Below are positions 34,572 to 46,791 of a stretch of 64,000 nucleotides of DNA, in pieces. Origin of the DNA: Arthrobacter sp. NEB 688. GTDB taxonomy: Bacteria > Actinomycetota > Actinomycetes > Actinomycetales > Dermatophilaceae. Position 1 is the stretch's first letter; each line of letters opens with the position of its first letter. The translations under genes and the position numbers were made by a program. Below the pieces are notes generated by a model. The model saw only the letters and a list, made by a program, of their open reading frames with translations, searched no databases and was not told the DNA's origin. The stretch is taken from assembly GCF_013201035.1 (NCBI RefSeq), contig NZ_CP053707.1:3472001-3536000 (forward strand). The letters are read 5' to 3'.

Positions 34572-34630
34572 TTGCGAGTTGCGCCGCTCGACACGCTGTC
34601 GGACGGCGTGTCGAGCGGCGGAACTCGCAA
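34572..34630. terminator. large bipartite hairpin between tesB and the ABC operon
   Basis: TTGCGAGTT pairs with AACTCGCAA (34572-34580, 34622-34630) and, after a 2-base mismatch, a 14 bp stem pairs 34583-34596 with 34606-34619. It lies between convergent genes, so it can terminate both. It is longer than needed and may be a mobile palindromic element. Confidence 0.7.
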
Positions 34631-34652
34631 TCAGTCGGGATGTGGTCGCGGG

Positions 34653-35336
34653 TCAGTCCGGCTCGACGAGGTGCCCGTCGGCGATCTCGACGACGCGGTC
34701 GGCCACGGCGAGCAGCGCCGGGTCGTGGGTCGTCACGAGCGTCGTCATCGTCCGCTCCTTCGCGAGGCGGGCGATGAGCCGCATGATGTCGCGCCCGGTC
34801 TCGGAGTCAAGCTGACCGGTCGGCTCGTCGGCGAGGAGCAGCCCCGGCTCCGCGACGAGCGCACGCGCCAGCCCGACGCGCTGCTGCTGCCCGCCGGACA
34901 GCTCGTCCGGCCGGTGCTCGGCGTGCCCGCCGAGGCCGACGTGCTCGAGCGCCTCGGCCACCCGCCGCTCGCGCTCCGCCGGCTCGACCGAGCGCAGCCG
35001 CAGCGGCACGCCGACGTTCTCACGGGCGCTGAGCACGGGCACGAGCCCGAAGGACTGGAAGACGTACGAGACCGGGCCACGTCGCAGCGCGAGGAGGTCG
35101 GCGTCGGTCATCGTCGTCACCTCGAGGTCCCCGACGTGGACGGTGCCCGCGTCCGGCCGGTCGAGGCCGCCGATGACGTTGAGCAGGCTCGTCTTGCCCG
35201 ACCCGGAGCGTCCGCGCAGCGCCACGAGCTCACCGGGGGCGACGTCGATCGACACCCCACGCAGCGCGTGCACCGCCGTCCCGCCCGACCCGAACGTGCG
35301 GTGCACCTCGCGAACCCGCAGCGGCTCGCCGCTCAT
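34653..35336 (-). CDS. ABC transporter ATP-binding protein (LolD/MacB type)
   Basis: A 227-residue nucleotide-binding subunit: Walker A GRSGSGKTS, Q-loop VFQSFGLVPVL, signature LSGGQQQR, Walker B LLLADEPTG and His-switch TTHD. It belongs to the type VII (MacB/LolCDE) exporter group that pairs with FtsX-type permeases. Last gene of a four-gene operon; its ATG overlaps the stop of the other ATPase gene (ATGA). Confidence 0.9.
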   Translation of the reverse strand: MSGEPLRVREVHRTFGSGGTAVHALRGVSIDVAPGELVALRGRSGSGKTSLLNVIGGLDRPDAGTVHVGDLEVTTMTDADLLALRRGPVSYVFQSFGLVPVLSARENVGVPLRLRSVEPAERERRVAEALEHVGLGGHAEHRPDELSGGQQQRVGLARALVAEPGLLLADEPTGQLDSETGRDIMRLIARLAKERTMTTLVTTHDPALLAVADRVVEIADGHLVEPD

Positions 35337-36265
35337 CCCTGCTCCTCCCCCTCGGTCGGCGTCGGCCGCACCGCGATGTGGTCGGGCTCGAGCCCGAGCC
35401 GCACCCGGTCACGCATCCCGAGCGCGCTGGTGAACGCGGTGGGCAGCTGCAGGCGCCCGGCCCGGTCGAGCACCGCGTACTCCTCGGCGACCCGGCCGGT
35501 CTCGCCGTCGGCGCCCACGGCGTCGCGCCGCAGCACCTCCGTGGCGGTGCGCCCGTCGCGGATGCCCACGGTGCGGGCGACCTGCTCGCTGACGTGCGCA
35601 TCGTGCGTCACGACGAGCGTCGTCGTGCCGAACTCGGTGTTGGCGCGGCGGATCGCCTCGAACACCTCGTCGCTGCTGCGGGTGTCGAGCTCGCCGGTGG
35701 GCTCGTCGGCGAGGAGCACGCTCGGCCGGTTCGCCACGGCGACCCCGAGCGCGACCCGCTGCTGCTGGCCGCCCGACAGCTCGCCCGGCCGCCGGTCGGC
35801 GCAGTCCGGGATGCCGAGCACCCCCAGCGTGTCGCGCGCGCGGCGGGCGCGCTCCCCCGCCCGCACCCCGGCGAGCATCATCGGCAGCTCGACGTTCTCG
35901 GCGGCGGTCAGGTACGGCAGCAGGTTGGCGGCCGCCTGCTGGAAGAGGAACCCGACCGTCCGGCGGCGGTACTCCAGCCGCTCGCGGCGCTGCATCGCGG
36001 CGAGGTCGTGCCCGGCGACCCGGGCCGTGCCGGCGCTCGGGCGGTCCAGCCCCGAGAGGATGCCGAGCAGCGTCGACTTGCCCGAGCCGGACGCGCCGAC
36101 GAGGGCGACGAGCTCGCCCCGCGTCACGCGCAGGTCGAGCCCCTGGAGGGCGACGACCTCGATGCCCTCGGCCCGGTAGATGCGGACGAGGTTGTCGCAG
36201 AGGATGTCCGGGCCGTCGGGGGTGCCGGCGTCGCGTCGGCGTCGGGGCGTCGTGGTCGTGGTCAT
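35333..36265 (-). CDS. ABC transporter ATP-binding protein with AbrB-like C-terminal extension
   Basis: A 310-residue ATPase. The core (about 20-245) has Walker A GASGSGKST (57-65), signature LSGGQQQR and Walker B LLADEPTGELD. It is followed by about 60 extra residues whose core, YAVLDRAGRLQLP and then LGMRDRVRLGLEPDHIAV, looks like a SpoVT/AbrB-type swapped-hairpin domain. The extension is absent from the sister ATPase. The ATG overlaps the permease stop (ATGA). The extension could mediate dimerisation or regulation; this is untested. Confidence 0.85.
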   Translation of the reverse strand: MTTTTTPRRRRDAGTPDGPDILCDNLVRIYRAEGIEVVALQGLDLRVTRGELVALVGASGSGKSTLLGILSGLDRPSAGTARVAGHDLAAMQRRERLEYRRRTVGFLFQQAAANLLPYLTAAENVELPMMLAGVRAGERARRARDTLGVLGIPDCADRRPGELSGGQQQRVALGVAVANRPSVLLADEPTGELDTRSSDEVFEAIRRANTEFGTTTLVVTHDAHVSEQVARTVGIRDGRTATEVLRRDAVGADGETGRVAEEYAVLDRAGRLQLPTAFTSALGMRDRVRLGLEPDHIAVRPTPTEGEEQG

Positions 36266-39111
36266 GCCGTGTCTCCCGTGCGCAGGTGGTCGGCGAGGTG
36301 ACCGCGGCGGGTCGCCGCGGCATCGAGGACGAGGGCGAGCGCCCCGAGGACGAGGACGAGCAGCGCGGCGCCCAGGGCGGCCGGGACGCTCGCGGCGACC
36401 GGCGGGAACGGCGCCGAGCCGGTGAAGGGGGCGAGGTCGACGGCCGGCCCCACGAGCGCCGGCGCGAGAGCACCGGCCACGGCCCCGGCGACCGCGGCGA
36501 CGGCGACGACCGGGAGCACCTCGGTCCACGCGAGGTGGCGCTCCAGGCCGTGCGGGAGCCCCATCGTCCGCAGGCGGATGACGAGCGCCGCACGGTCCGG
36601 GCGGGTCGCGACGAGCAGGAGCGCGACGGCGAGGAGCGTCAGCAGCGCGGCGAGCAGTGCGCCCACGGAGTAGGTGAGGGTCACGAGCCGCGACAGCGCA
36701 CGCTCCCCCACCCGGTCCCGGGCGGCGTCCACGGAGTCGACGGCGCCGACCCGGCCGCTGGGCGTCGCGGCGCCCGGGTCGCGCAGGCCGGTAAGCGCCC
36801 GCGCCGCTCCCGCGTCCGCGGCGACGAAGGCGGTCTGGGCGGTCGTCGCCGGCGCGAGCTCGCGGAGGCGGTCGAGCGAGACCAGGACGGCCGGGACCTG
36901 ACGGCCGGCGACCAGCCGCTCCAGGCCCGGATCGACAACCCTGTCTCCCAACCTGATCCGCTCACCCCGCACCACGACCTCCGCCCCTCCACCGACGGGG
37001 ACGCCGGGGCCGACGACCGCGGCGAGACCCTGCCCGGGCGCCGACGGAGGCGTCCGGACGGCCACCGGGGTGTCCGCGACGAGGGCGGCGTACGCGGCCG
37101 GGTCGGCGGCCACGAGGACGACGGGGACGGCCCGGCTGCCGGACGAGACCGTCGCGTCCGCGACGTACGCCGGCACGACGGCCCGGACCCCCGGGCGGGT
37201 GGCGAGGGCCCGCACGTCGTCGTCGCCCATCCGCACGGCGTCGACGCGCACGTCGGCTCCGACCTGCCGGTGGGCCGCGACGTCGCGTTGCTCGCCGACC
37301 GCGAGGGTCAGCGACGCCAGGAGCCCCAGCAGCGCGGCGCCGACGACGACGGCGAGGACCGGCAGCGCGGCGCTCGCGCCGGTGCGCGCGGCGCGGGCGA
37401 GCCCGACGAAGGCCACGAGGCCCCGACGCCGCGAGGCGAGCCGGGCCAGCACCCGCACCGGCACGGGGAGCAGGCGCAGGACGAGCAGGGCGGCGACCGC
37501 GGCGACGAGCGCCGGGGCCAGCGCCGCCCACCAGTCGGTCGAGCCGGCCGCGATCTCACGGCCCCGACCGCGCACCGTGGCGACCGCGGCCGCGGCGAGG
37601 GCGACGACCGCGAGCTCGGCGACGACGCGGCGGGCGGCCCGCACGACCCGTCCACGGCGCACGGCCTCCTCCGAGGAGTCGTCGCGCTCGACCGCGCGGA
37701 CGCGCAGGAGGACGGCCGTCGCGCCGGCGAGCGCCGGGACGAGCGAGACCACGACCACCTCGAGCCACGACGTCGCTCCCGTGCGCCCGGGGACGAGGAG
37801 CAGCGCGGCGAGCGCACCGAGCGCCGCCGCCGCGAGCGCGGGCAGGGCGCTCCCGCCGACGACCTGGGCGACCACCTGGCGCAGGCTGCCACCCCGGGCC
37901 CGGACGAGGGCGACCTCGGCGCGGCGGCGGGCGACGGCCACGACGGCGGTGAGGGAGAGGACGAGCACCGTGAGGGCGGTGAGGCCGGCGGTCGCGAAGG
38001 TCGTCATGACGCCCGTGGCCCGGACCGACGCCTCGTAGTCGTCGAGCACGGACGCCAGGCCCGTCGAGACCTCGAGGACCGAGAGGCCAGGGCGGTCCAG
38101 GCGCGAGTCGGTGTCGAGCCGCACGAGGGCCTCGCGCAGCGGGCGGACGTCCGCGGCGCGCAGCCGGGCGGCGTCCAGGGGGTAGCGCCACGACGCGGAG
38201 AGCACGGTCGAGTCGCCGCCGACGACCACCCCCTCGACGGGGCGCGCCATCCCGTCGGACACCGCACCGTAGGACGCCGCGTCGGCCACGACCGCGCCCT
38301 CGGTGACGACGCCGCCCTGGGCGGTCGCGATCCGCGCGAGACCGGTCATCCGCGGCTCGGCCTGCCAGAAGCCGTCGGTGGGGTCGAGCGGCTCGAAGGT
38401 GCCGGTGACGACGACGGCGAGCGGGAGCAGGCGGTCCCCCGGTTGCACGACGAGCCGGTCCCCGGCCCGCACGCCCCAGAACCGGGCCGTGGCGTCGGCG
38501 AGGGCGACCGGCACCTCCGCGGTCACGTGGCCGCGCAGGACGGGGGCCAGCGAGCGCGTGCCGGTGGGGGCGCCCGGGGCCGCGCCGGAGGTCCAGCGCA
38601 CGTGCGCCCCGAGGGCGCTCTGGACGCGCACGACGGCGCGCGAGCCGTCGGGGCGCAGCGTCGCCCCGTCGGTGCGGGTCAGCGTCGTCGAGCCGCTCTG
38701 CGCCGCCCACGTGGGCGTAGCGAGCACCCGTCCGACGACCGGGCCCAGCACCGACCGGACCGCCTCGTCGACCGAGGCGAACGGCGCCGTCGGGCCGTCG
38801 CCGGGCGTCTCGGACGGCGCGGGGACGTCGAACGACGGCGCCGCCGGGGCGCGCACGCCGACCTCGCGGGCCTGGGCCCGGGCGGCCGCGACGGTGTCGC
38901 CGACGGCGGCGTCGGTGGCGACGAACGCCGCCCGCGGGGTCGCGACGAGGTATGCGGCCGTGACGGCGGCGAGCAGCGCGAGGACGACGGCCGGGGCGCG
39001 CGCCGAGGAGAGGGCCCGGAGCGCGAGGGTCCGCGCGGTCAGCCCGGACGCGTCCGCCGTCCGGGTGCCGCGCGTGGACCCGTGCCGCGCGGTCGCCGGC
39101 CGGCCGCTCAC
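36262..39111 (-). CDS. large FtsX-type ABC permease (second permease)
   Basis: A 949-residue membrane protein. It has one N-terminal helix (about 45-62), a long extracytoplasmic MacB-PCD-like domain, then a membrane block with FtsX-type helices around residues 360-470 and 525-640, another large external domain and a final three-helix block near 800-930. The duplicated arrangement fits two FtsX units in one chain. Substrate unknown. The GTG overlaps the stop of the first permease gene (GTGA). Confidence 0.82.
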   Translation of the reverse strand: MSGRPATARHGSTRGTRTADASGLTARTLALRALSSARAPAVVLALLAAVTAAYLVATPRAAFVATDAAVGDTVAAARAQAREVGVRAPAAPSFDVPAPSETPGDGPTAPFASVDEAVRSVLGPVVGRVLATPTWAAQSGSTTLTRTDGATLRPDGSRAVVRVQSALGAHVRWTSGAAPGAPTGTRSLAPVLRGHVTAEVPVALADATARFWGVRAGDRLVVQPGDRLLPLAVVVTGTFEPLDPTDGFWQAEPRMTGLARIATAQGGVVTEGAVVADAASYGAVSDGMARPVEGVVVGGDSTVLSASWRYPLDAARLRAADVRPLREALVRLDTDSRLDRPGLSVLEVSTGLASVLDDYEASVRATGVMTTFATAGLTALTVLVLSLTAVVAVARRRAEVALVRARGGSLRQVVAQVVGGSALPALAAAALGALAALLLVPGRTGATSWLEVVVVSLVPALAGATAVLLRVRAVERDDSSEEAVRRGRVVRAARRVVAELAVVALAAAAVATVRGRGREIAAGSTDWWAALAPALVAAVAALLVLRLLPVPVRVLARLASRRRGLVAFVGLARAARTGASAALPVLAVVVGAALLGLLASLTLAVGEQRDVAAHRQVGADVRVDAVRMGDDDVRALATRPGVRAVVPAYVADATVSSGSRAVPVVLVAADPAAYAALVADTPVAVRTPPSAPGQGLAAVVGPGVPVGGGAEVVVRGERIRLGDRVVDPGLERLVAGRQVPAVLVSLDRLRELAPATTAQTAFVAADAGAARALTGLRDPGAATPSGRVGAVDSVDAARDRVGERALSRLVTLTYSVGALLAALLTLLAVALLLVATRPDRAALVIRLRTMGLPHGLERHLAWTEVLPVVAVAAVAGAVAGALAPALVGPAVDLAPFTGSAPFPPVAASVPAALGAALLVLVLGALALVLDAAATRRGHLADHLRTGDTA

Positions 39112-42100
39112 GGCGACTCCCCCCGACGCAGCTCCCCCGCGAGGTCACGGCTCGTGCTGCGCAGCACGAACGCGCCGACGACCGAGAGGGCGAGGACCAG
39201 CAGCAGGACGTACCCGGCGAGGAGCCCGGCGGGCAGCTCGACCCGGACCGGGGGCACCTGCGGGTGCCCGTCGCCCCCGACGAGCAGCGGCACGACGGTG
39301 ACCGCCGCGAGGACGCCGAGCACCAGCCCGACGGCCACGGTGACGACGACGACGAGGACGCGCTCGAGGACGAGGACCGCCCGGATGCGCCCCGGCGGGC
39401 TGCCGAGCGCGAGGAGCACCGCGTTCTCGTGCCGGCGCGCGCGGCCGAGGGCGGCCGTGCTCGCGGCGAAGCCGACGCCCGCCAGCAGGACCGACGCGAG
39501 GGTCACGAGGAGCATCGCCGAGCGCATCCCCGCGTTGACCGGGTCGCGCAGCCGCTCCGCCACGGCCTCGTCCTCCACCTCGAGGGTCGTGCCGTAGGGC
39601 AGCCCGGCCCGGACGGCCGCGGCCGCGCGCGCGGGGTCGGCGGGGGCGGCCCACCACTCCTGGGGGTCGAGGACCAGCCGGCTGCGGACGTCGGAGCCGC
39701 CCCCCACCCGGTCCGGCGCGGCCTCGACGGTGGGCAGGTCGAGGAGGATGCCGCGTCCCGGCTGCTCCGCGGTCGGCAGCGAGTCGACGACGGCGACGAC
39801 CTCGACGGGCAGCTCGCGCAGGCCGAGCGGCAGCGTGACGCGACCGCCGCGGCCGGCGCCCAGGGCGTCGGCGACCTCGCGCGTCACGACCGCCGGGACC
39901 ACCTCGGTGCGTCCGGCGCGGGCGGCGAGCCAGAGCCCGCTGCGGTCGGAGTGCGGGCCCAGCACCCGCCCGAGCGGCACGTCGGTGCCGTCCGCGGCCA
40001 CGGCGGTGACGACGAGGTCGAAGGTCGGCTCGGGGACGAAGAAGGAGACGAAGTCCGGCAGCGGCACCGAGACCCCGACGACGCTCAGGGGCGCGAGGAG
40101 GCCGAGCCGCGAGAGGTCGGCGGTCAGCGTGCGGCGGTCGCTCCCCACGGACCCCAGCGGCACCGACGTGACGAGGCCGCGGGCGTCGCGCACCGCGAGC
40201 GACGCGGCGAAGCCCTCGGGCCCGAGGGCGCTGGAGCTGCCGGTGGCGAGGACCTGCGCGGTGACCGTGACCTCGCGCGGGGACCCCGGCAGGGCGAGGC
40301 CGTCGCCGAGGTCGCGCCCCGCGAGGAGGCGCCCGGTGACGTCGGACCACGGAGCGTCGAGGGTGTCGGGCCGCGGGTCGAGCACCCGGGTCGCGGCGCG
40401 GGCGTCCATCCCCAGCACGGTGACGCCCTCGACGCTGCCGAGGTCGACCGAGGTGCGCCAGACCGGGGTGACCCGGTCGGCGCCCCCGGCCGCACGGTCG
40501 ACGAGCGCCCCGGTCGAGCCCGACGTCGGGCCCCCGACCTGCTGGACGACGCGCAGCGGCGCGCCGGTGTCGAAGGCCGACTGGTCGGCCACGGCGCGCC
40601 CGACCGTCGCCGAGTGCCCGAGCGCGATCGTGCCCATCGCCACCGCGAGGAGGACGAGGAGCAGGGTGCCGCCCTGGGTCGCGGCGCGCCGGGCGAACTG
40701 CCACCCGCCCCACGCCGCGTCGAGCCCGGGCCGGCGCGCGCCCCACCGGGCGACGAGGCGGGCGAGGAGCGGGAGCAGCCGCAGGGCGAGCACCGACAGC
40801 CCGGCGACGACGAGCGCGGGGGCGAGCGTCGTCACCGGGTCGACCGCGCGCTGGCCGACGGCGTCGTAGCGGCGCAGCTGGACGACGGCGAGCGCGCCGA
40901 GGACGACGAGCACGACGTCGAGGCCGGAGCCCGCCGCGAGGCGCAGGCCGGCCCGGCGGCTGCGGGCGTCCTCGCGCGAGCGGCCGACCCACAGCGTCGT
41001 CGCCACCGTGACGGTGACCGCGAGCAGCGCCAGCGGCAGGAGCGCCCCCCACAGCGTGGCGTCGCGCAGGACCGCCGGCGACCACCACGGCCCGCTGCCC
41101 GCCACGAGCCGGGTGACGACCGGCGCCCCGAGGACGGCCCCGAGCACCCCGACGAGGGCGACGACGAGCGCGTCGCCGACCGCCAGGCCGGCGAGCCGCC
41201 GGGTCGAGGCACCACGGACCCGCAGCAGGCGCGTCTCGGCGTCGCGCAGCGTGGCGAGCAGGGCCGCGGCGCCGACGAGCGCCACGCTGCCGAGCAGGAC
41301 GAGGAGGACGGCCGGGGTCAGGAGCGAGACGCGGACGCGGTCGCCGACGACGGCGGCGGAGTCGACGAGCGCGGGGAGGTCGCTCGCGACGCGGGGGCTG
41401 CGCAGCGGGACCGTCGCGGGCCTCGCGCTGGCCTGCACGCCCTCGACGGTCGGGAGGCCGGTCACCGTGCGCAGCCGGGTCAGGACGTCGTCGGCCCGTG
41501 CCCGGGCGCCGGCGAGGTCGCCCGCCCGCACCGCCGCGAGGTCGGGGACGGCACGCCACGTGACCGTCGAGGTGCCGACGAGCGGCCCGTCGAACGTGCC
41601 GGGCGCGACGACGAGCGGTCCGTAGGTCGTGAAGTCGGACGGCACCACGCCGTCGAGCGCCAGCGGCAGGTCGCTCCAGAGGCCGTCCTCGGCGTTCCGC
41701 GGCCGGAAGGTGCCGACGACCTCGGCGCTCAGCCGGGGGCCGTCGGCGTCGACGAGGTCGGTCAGCGCGAGGTCGTCGCCGGGCGCGACGGACAGGGCGC
41801 GTGCCGCGGCCTCCGGCAGGGCGACCTCGACGCGCGGTCGTCGCTCCGAGGACGTGGCGAGCGGCTCGGGCCAGCGCCCGGCGGTCAGCTCGGAGGCCGC
41901 CCGCAGGCCGTCGACGTCCGCGAGGGCCGCGCGGTCGCTCGCGGCCCGGCCCGCGATGCCGCGGGAGGTCGTGGTGGCGACGCGGGTGACGGCGGCCCCG
42001 CGCAGGGGGGCCAGCGCGGCGCGGACGGCGGCGTCCGTCGGCCCGAGCTCACCCGGGCGCAGTGAGCCGGTGACGACGACCGACCGGTCGGCCGGCGGGA

Positions 42101-42257
42101 CGTCGAGCGCCGAGCGCACGCCCGCGTCGGTGATCCGCGCCGAGAGCAGCTGGAGGGCGGTGACGACGACGAGCGAGGCGAGAACCGAGACGGTGATGGC
42201 CGCGACCGCCACCGGGTGGGCACCCAGGCGGCGGCGGAGCAGCCGAGCACCACCCAC
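39108..42257 (-). CDS. large FtsX-type ABC permease (first permease)
   Basis: A 1049-residue membrane protein and the first gene of the operon. It has an N-terminal helix (about 16-38), a large external domain, membrane helices around 310-440 and 450-560, a second external domain and C-terminal helices near 930-1035, ending with the FtsX-like SVVGAFVLRSTSR. It is similar in plan to the next permease, so the pair probably forms a heterodimer with the two ATPases. The GTG at 42257 has GGAGGAG about 10 bases upstream. The operon promoter must lie in 42258-42313. Confidence 0.82.
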   Translation of the reverse strand: MGGARLLRRRLGAHPVAVAAITVSVLASLVVVTALQLLSARITDAGVRSALDVPPADRSVVVTGSLRPGELGPTDAAVRAALAPLRGAAVTRVATTTSRGIAGRAASDRAALADVDGLRAASELTAGRWPEPLATSSERRPRVEVALPEAAARALSVAPGDDLALTDLVDADGPRLSAEVVGTFRPRNAEDGLWSDLPLALDGVVPSDFTTYGPLVVAPGTFDGPLVGTSTVTWRAVPDLAAVRAGDLAGARARADDVLTRLRTVTGLPTVEGVQASARPATVPLRSPRVASDLPALVDSAAVVGDRVRVSLLTPAVLLVLLGSVALVGAAALLATLRDAETRLLRVRGASTRRLAGLAVGDALVVALVGVLGAVLGAPVVTRLVAGSGPWWSPAVLRDATLWGALLPLALLAVTVTVATTLWVGRSREDARSRRAGLRLAAGSGLDVVLVVLGALAVVQLRRYDAVGQRAVDPVTTLAPALVVAGLSVLALRLLPLLARLVARWGARRPGLDAAWGGWQFARRAATQGGTLLLVLLAVAMGTIALGHSATVGRAVADQSAFDTGAPLRVVQQVGGPTSGSTGALVDRAAGGADRVTPVWRTSVDLGSVEGVTVLGMDARAATRVLDPRPDTLDAPWSDVTGRLLAGRDLGDGLALPGSPREVTVTAQVLATGSSSALGPEGFAASLAVRDARGLVTSVPLGSVGSDRRTLTADLSRLGLLAPLSVVGVSVPLPDFVSFFVPEPTFDLVVTAVAADGTDVPLGRVLGPHSDRSGLWLAARAGRTEVVPAVVTREVADALGAGRGGRVTLPLGLRELPVEVVAVVDSLPTAEQPGRGILLDLPTVEAAPDRVGGGSDVRSRLVLDPQEWWAAPADPARAAAAVRAGLPYGTTLEVEDEAVAERLRDPVNAGMRSAMLLVTLASVLLAGVGFAASTAALGRARRHENAVLLALGSPPGRIRAVLVLERVLVVVVTVAVGLVLGVLAAVTVVPLLVGGDGHPQVPPVRVELPAGLLAGYVLLLVLALSVVGAFVLRSTSRDLAGELRRGESP

Positions 42258-42313
42258 GCCGAGCGCTCCTCCCCCGGACGGACCCTCCGCCCCGGCGGCA
42301 CCCTAGCCGCGGG

Positions 42314-44235
<1,922 letters not shown>

Positions 44236-44239
<4 letters not shown>

Positions 44240-46788
44240 GACGGGTGCCCCTCCACGGTGTCGTCGTCGGTCCCGGCACCCTCGGCGCCGGTGTCGGTGT
44301 CGGTCGCGCCGGTGTCGGTCGCGTCCGCGTCGTCGCTCGACGGGTCCCGTCGGACGAGCAGCGCGACCGGGCGGTCGGCCAGGAGGTCGGTCAGCGCGGC
44401 GGCGCCGCTGGCGACCTCGCGTCCCGAGAGCACCTCGACCCACTCGCCCTCCGGCACCTCGAGGGCGGCGTCGCCGAACCCTCCGGCGTCGGCGAGGCGA
44501 CCCGCGGTGCGGGTGACGACGACGAGCGCGCGGGCGCCGTCGGCGTCACCGCGGGCGAAGGCCAGCGCGTGCTCGCTGCCGACCTCGACCGGCTCGTACG
44601 TGGCGTCCGGCCCGACGAAGGCCTCCGGGTGCTCGCGCCGCAGCCGCAGCGCGAGCGCCGTGAGGCGCATCTTGTCGTCGTCGAGGTCGAAGCACGGCTC
44701 GTCGTCGTCGACGCGCGCGAGCCGCTCGGCCCGGTCGGCCCAGTCGACGGGCCGGCGGTTGTCGGGGTCGACGAGCGAGAGCATCCCGATCTCGCAGCCC
44801 TGGTAGACGTCGGGGACGCCGGGCATCGTCAGCTGGACGAGCTTCTGCCCGAGGATGTTCGCGCGCACCGAGGCCTCGTGCGGGCCGGTCCACGCGTCCA
44901 CGTGCTCGTGCACGGCGAGGTCGCGCCCGACGGCCCGCGCGAACGCGACGACCTCGGACTCGTACTCCTCGTCGCCGTCGACCCACGCGGTGTGGACCTT
45001 GGCCTCGCGCACGGCCTTGAGGAGGTACTCCTCGAGCCGCGCGCCGCTGACCGGCCACGTGCCGACGAGCGTCTGCCACACGAGGTACTCGGTCGGGGCG
45101 TCGACGCGCTCGGTGCGGTACTGCGCCGCGAGCTCGCGGGCGCGGGCCAGCCACTGCTCCCAGCCGCGGGCGTCCTCGGCGAGCACCATGAGCCGCGCCC
45201 GGGTGTCCTCGGAGCGCTTGGTGTCGTGCGTCGTCAGCGTCGTCATCGACGTCGGCCACTCGGCCTGCTGGCGCGCGCACCACGCGTGGAAGGCGTCGAC
45301 GTCGCTCGACAGCTCCTCGGGGTGGCCGCCGACCTCGTTGGCGCCGGAGAGCCGGAACCAGCGGTAGAACGCGGTGTCCTCGATGCCCTTGGCCATGACC
45401 GGGCCGCAGGTCTGCTGGAAGCGCACGCGCAGCTCGTCGGCCACGCGGCCGGTGTCGGGCGCCGCCTCGGGGACCTCGCGGTCGAGCACGAGCCGCACGA
45501 CGAGGTCGAGCGCGTCCTCGTCGCTCGGGGCGAGGATGCCGCGGGCGCGGGCGGCGGCGTCGTCGACGACCGCGGCCTGCTCGGGGTCGACGCCCCGGCC
45601 GGGCACGACGTAGGCGCGGTAGCGGTCCATCGAGACGAGCAGCGCCTCGAGCGCGCGGCGGACGGCCGCGACGTCGGCGCCCGGCACGACCCGGCGCGCG
45701 AGGCGCATCAGGCGGTCGACCTCGGCGGCCTGCACGTCGTCGACGACGAGCCGCTTGCTCTCCTGGACGACCCCCTCGAGGGTCTCCTCCCCCGGCGCGA
45801 CCTGCGCCCACAGGCGGTCGAGCGTGCCGGTGTCGTCCTCGGCGGTGAGCACCTGCTGCACCCGCAGCAGCGCGTCGTAGCCGGTGGTGCCGGCGCAGCG
45901 CCACGCGTCGGGCAGGCGCTCCTCGCCCTCGAGGATCTTCTCGACGACGACCCACGCGTCGCCGGTGGCGTCGGCGAGCCGCTCGAGGTATCCCCCGGGG
46001 TCGGCGAGGCCGTCCGGGTGGTCGATGCGGAAGCCGTCGACCTGGCCGTGGCCGTGCAGCGCGAGCAGCAGCGCGTGCGTGGCGGTGAAGACGACCGGGT
46101 CCTCGACGCGGACGGCCACGAGGGTCGTCACGTCGAAGAAGCGCCGGTAGTTGAGGGCGTCGCCCTCGCGCCAGCTGGAGAGCCGGTACGCCTGCGCCTC
46201 GACGAGCTCCGCGAGGGGCAGCTCCTCGGTGCCGGGCGCGACCGGGAACTCGTGGTCGTAGTAACGCAGCACCGGGTCGGACCCGCCCGGGCCGCCGTCG
46301 GCGGCGAGGACGAGCTCGCCGCGCTCGAGGACCTGCTCGAGCGAGGCGCCGAGCACCGGCATGAGGATGCGGTCGTCCTCGGCCACCCAGTCGACGTCGA
46401 ACCAGCCCGCGTACGGCGAGCGCCGGCCCTCGCGCAGCAGCGACCAGAACGGGGCGTTGAGGTGCTCCGGCGAGGGGACGGCCATGTGGTTGGGCACGAC
46501 GTCGACGACGACGCCGAGCCCGGCCTCACGGCAGGCGGCGACGAGCCGGTCGAACGCCTCGCGGCCGCCCGCCTCCTCGCTGATGCGCGTGTGGTCGAGC
46601 ACGTCGTAGCCGTGCATCGACCCCGGCGCGGCCTGGAGGACCGGCGAGAGGTAGACGTGCGAGACCCCGAGGGAGGCGAGGTAGGGCACCTGCGCCGCGG
46701 CGTCGTCGAAGCCGAAGCCGCCGTGGACCTGCAGCCGGTAGGTCGCCGTCGGGACGACGCGGGAGGGGTCGGGGCGGTGGGCCACCAC
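44236..46788 (-). CDS. treY: malto-oligosyltrehalose synthase
   Basis: Isomerises the reducing-end alpha-1,4 bond of malto-oligosaccharides to alpha-1,1, giving maltooligosyltrehalose. The 850-residue GH13 protein begins with the family motif PTATYRLQVHGGFGFDDAA and contains VVDVVPNHM, GFRIDHPDGLADP (nucleophile), WVVVEKILEGEERLP (acid) and LTTHDTKRSEDTRAR. The length is at the upper end of the family because of a C-terminal Asp/Thr-rich tail. GTG 46788 or the adjacent GTG 46785 starts it, 3 bases after glgX. Confidence 0.94.
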
Positions 46789-46791
46789 GGG

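Noticed and set aside
36286-39597. 1103-residue plus-strand frame opposite the FtsX permeases
   Set aside because: Low-complexity Arg/Gly/Glu/Asp sequence complementary to membrane helices; no independent start signal or domain.
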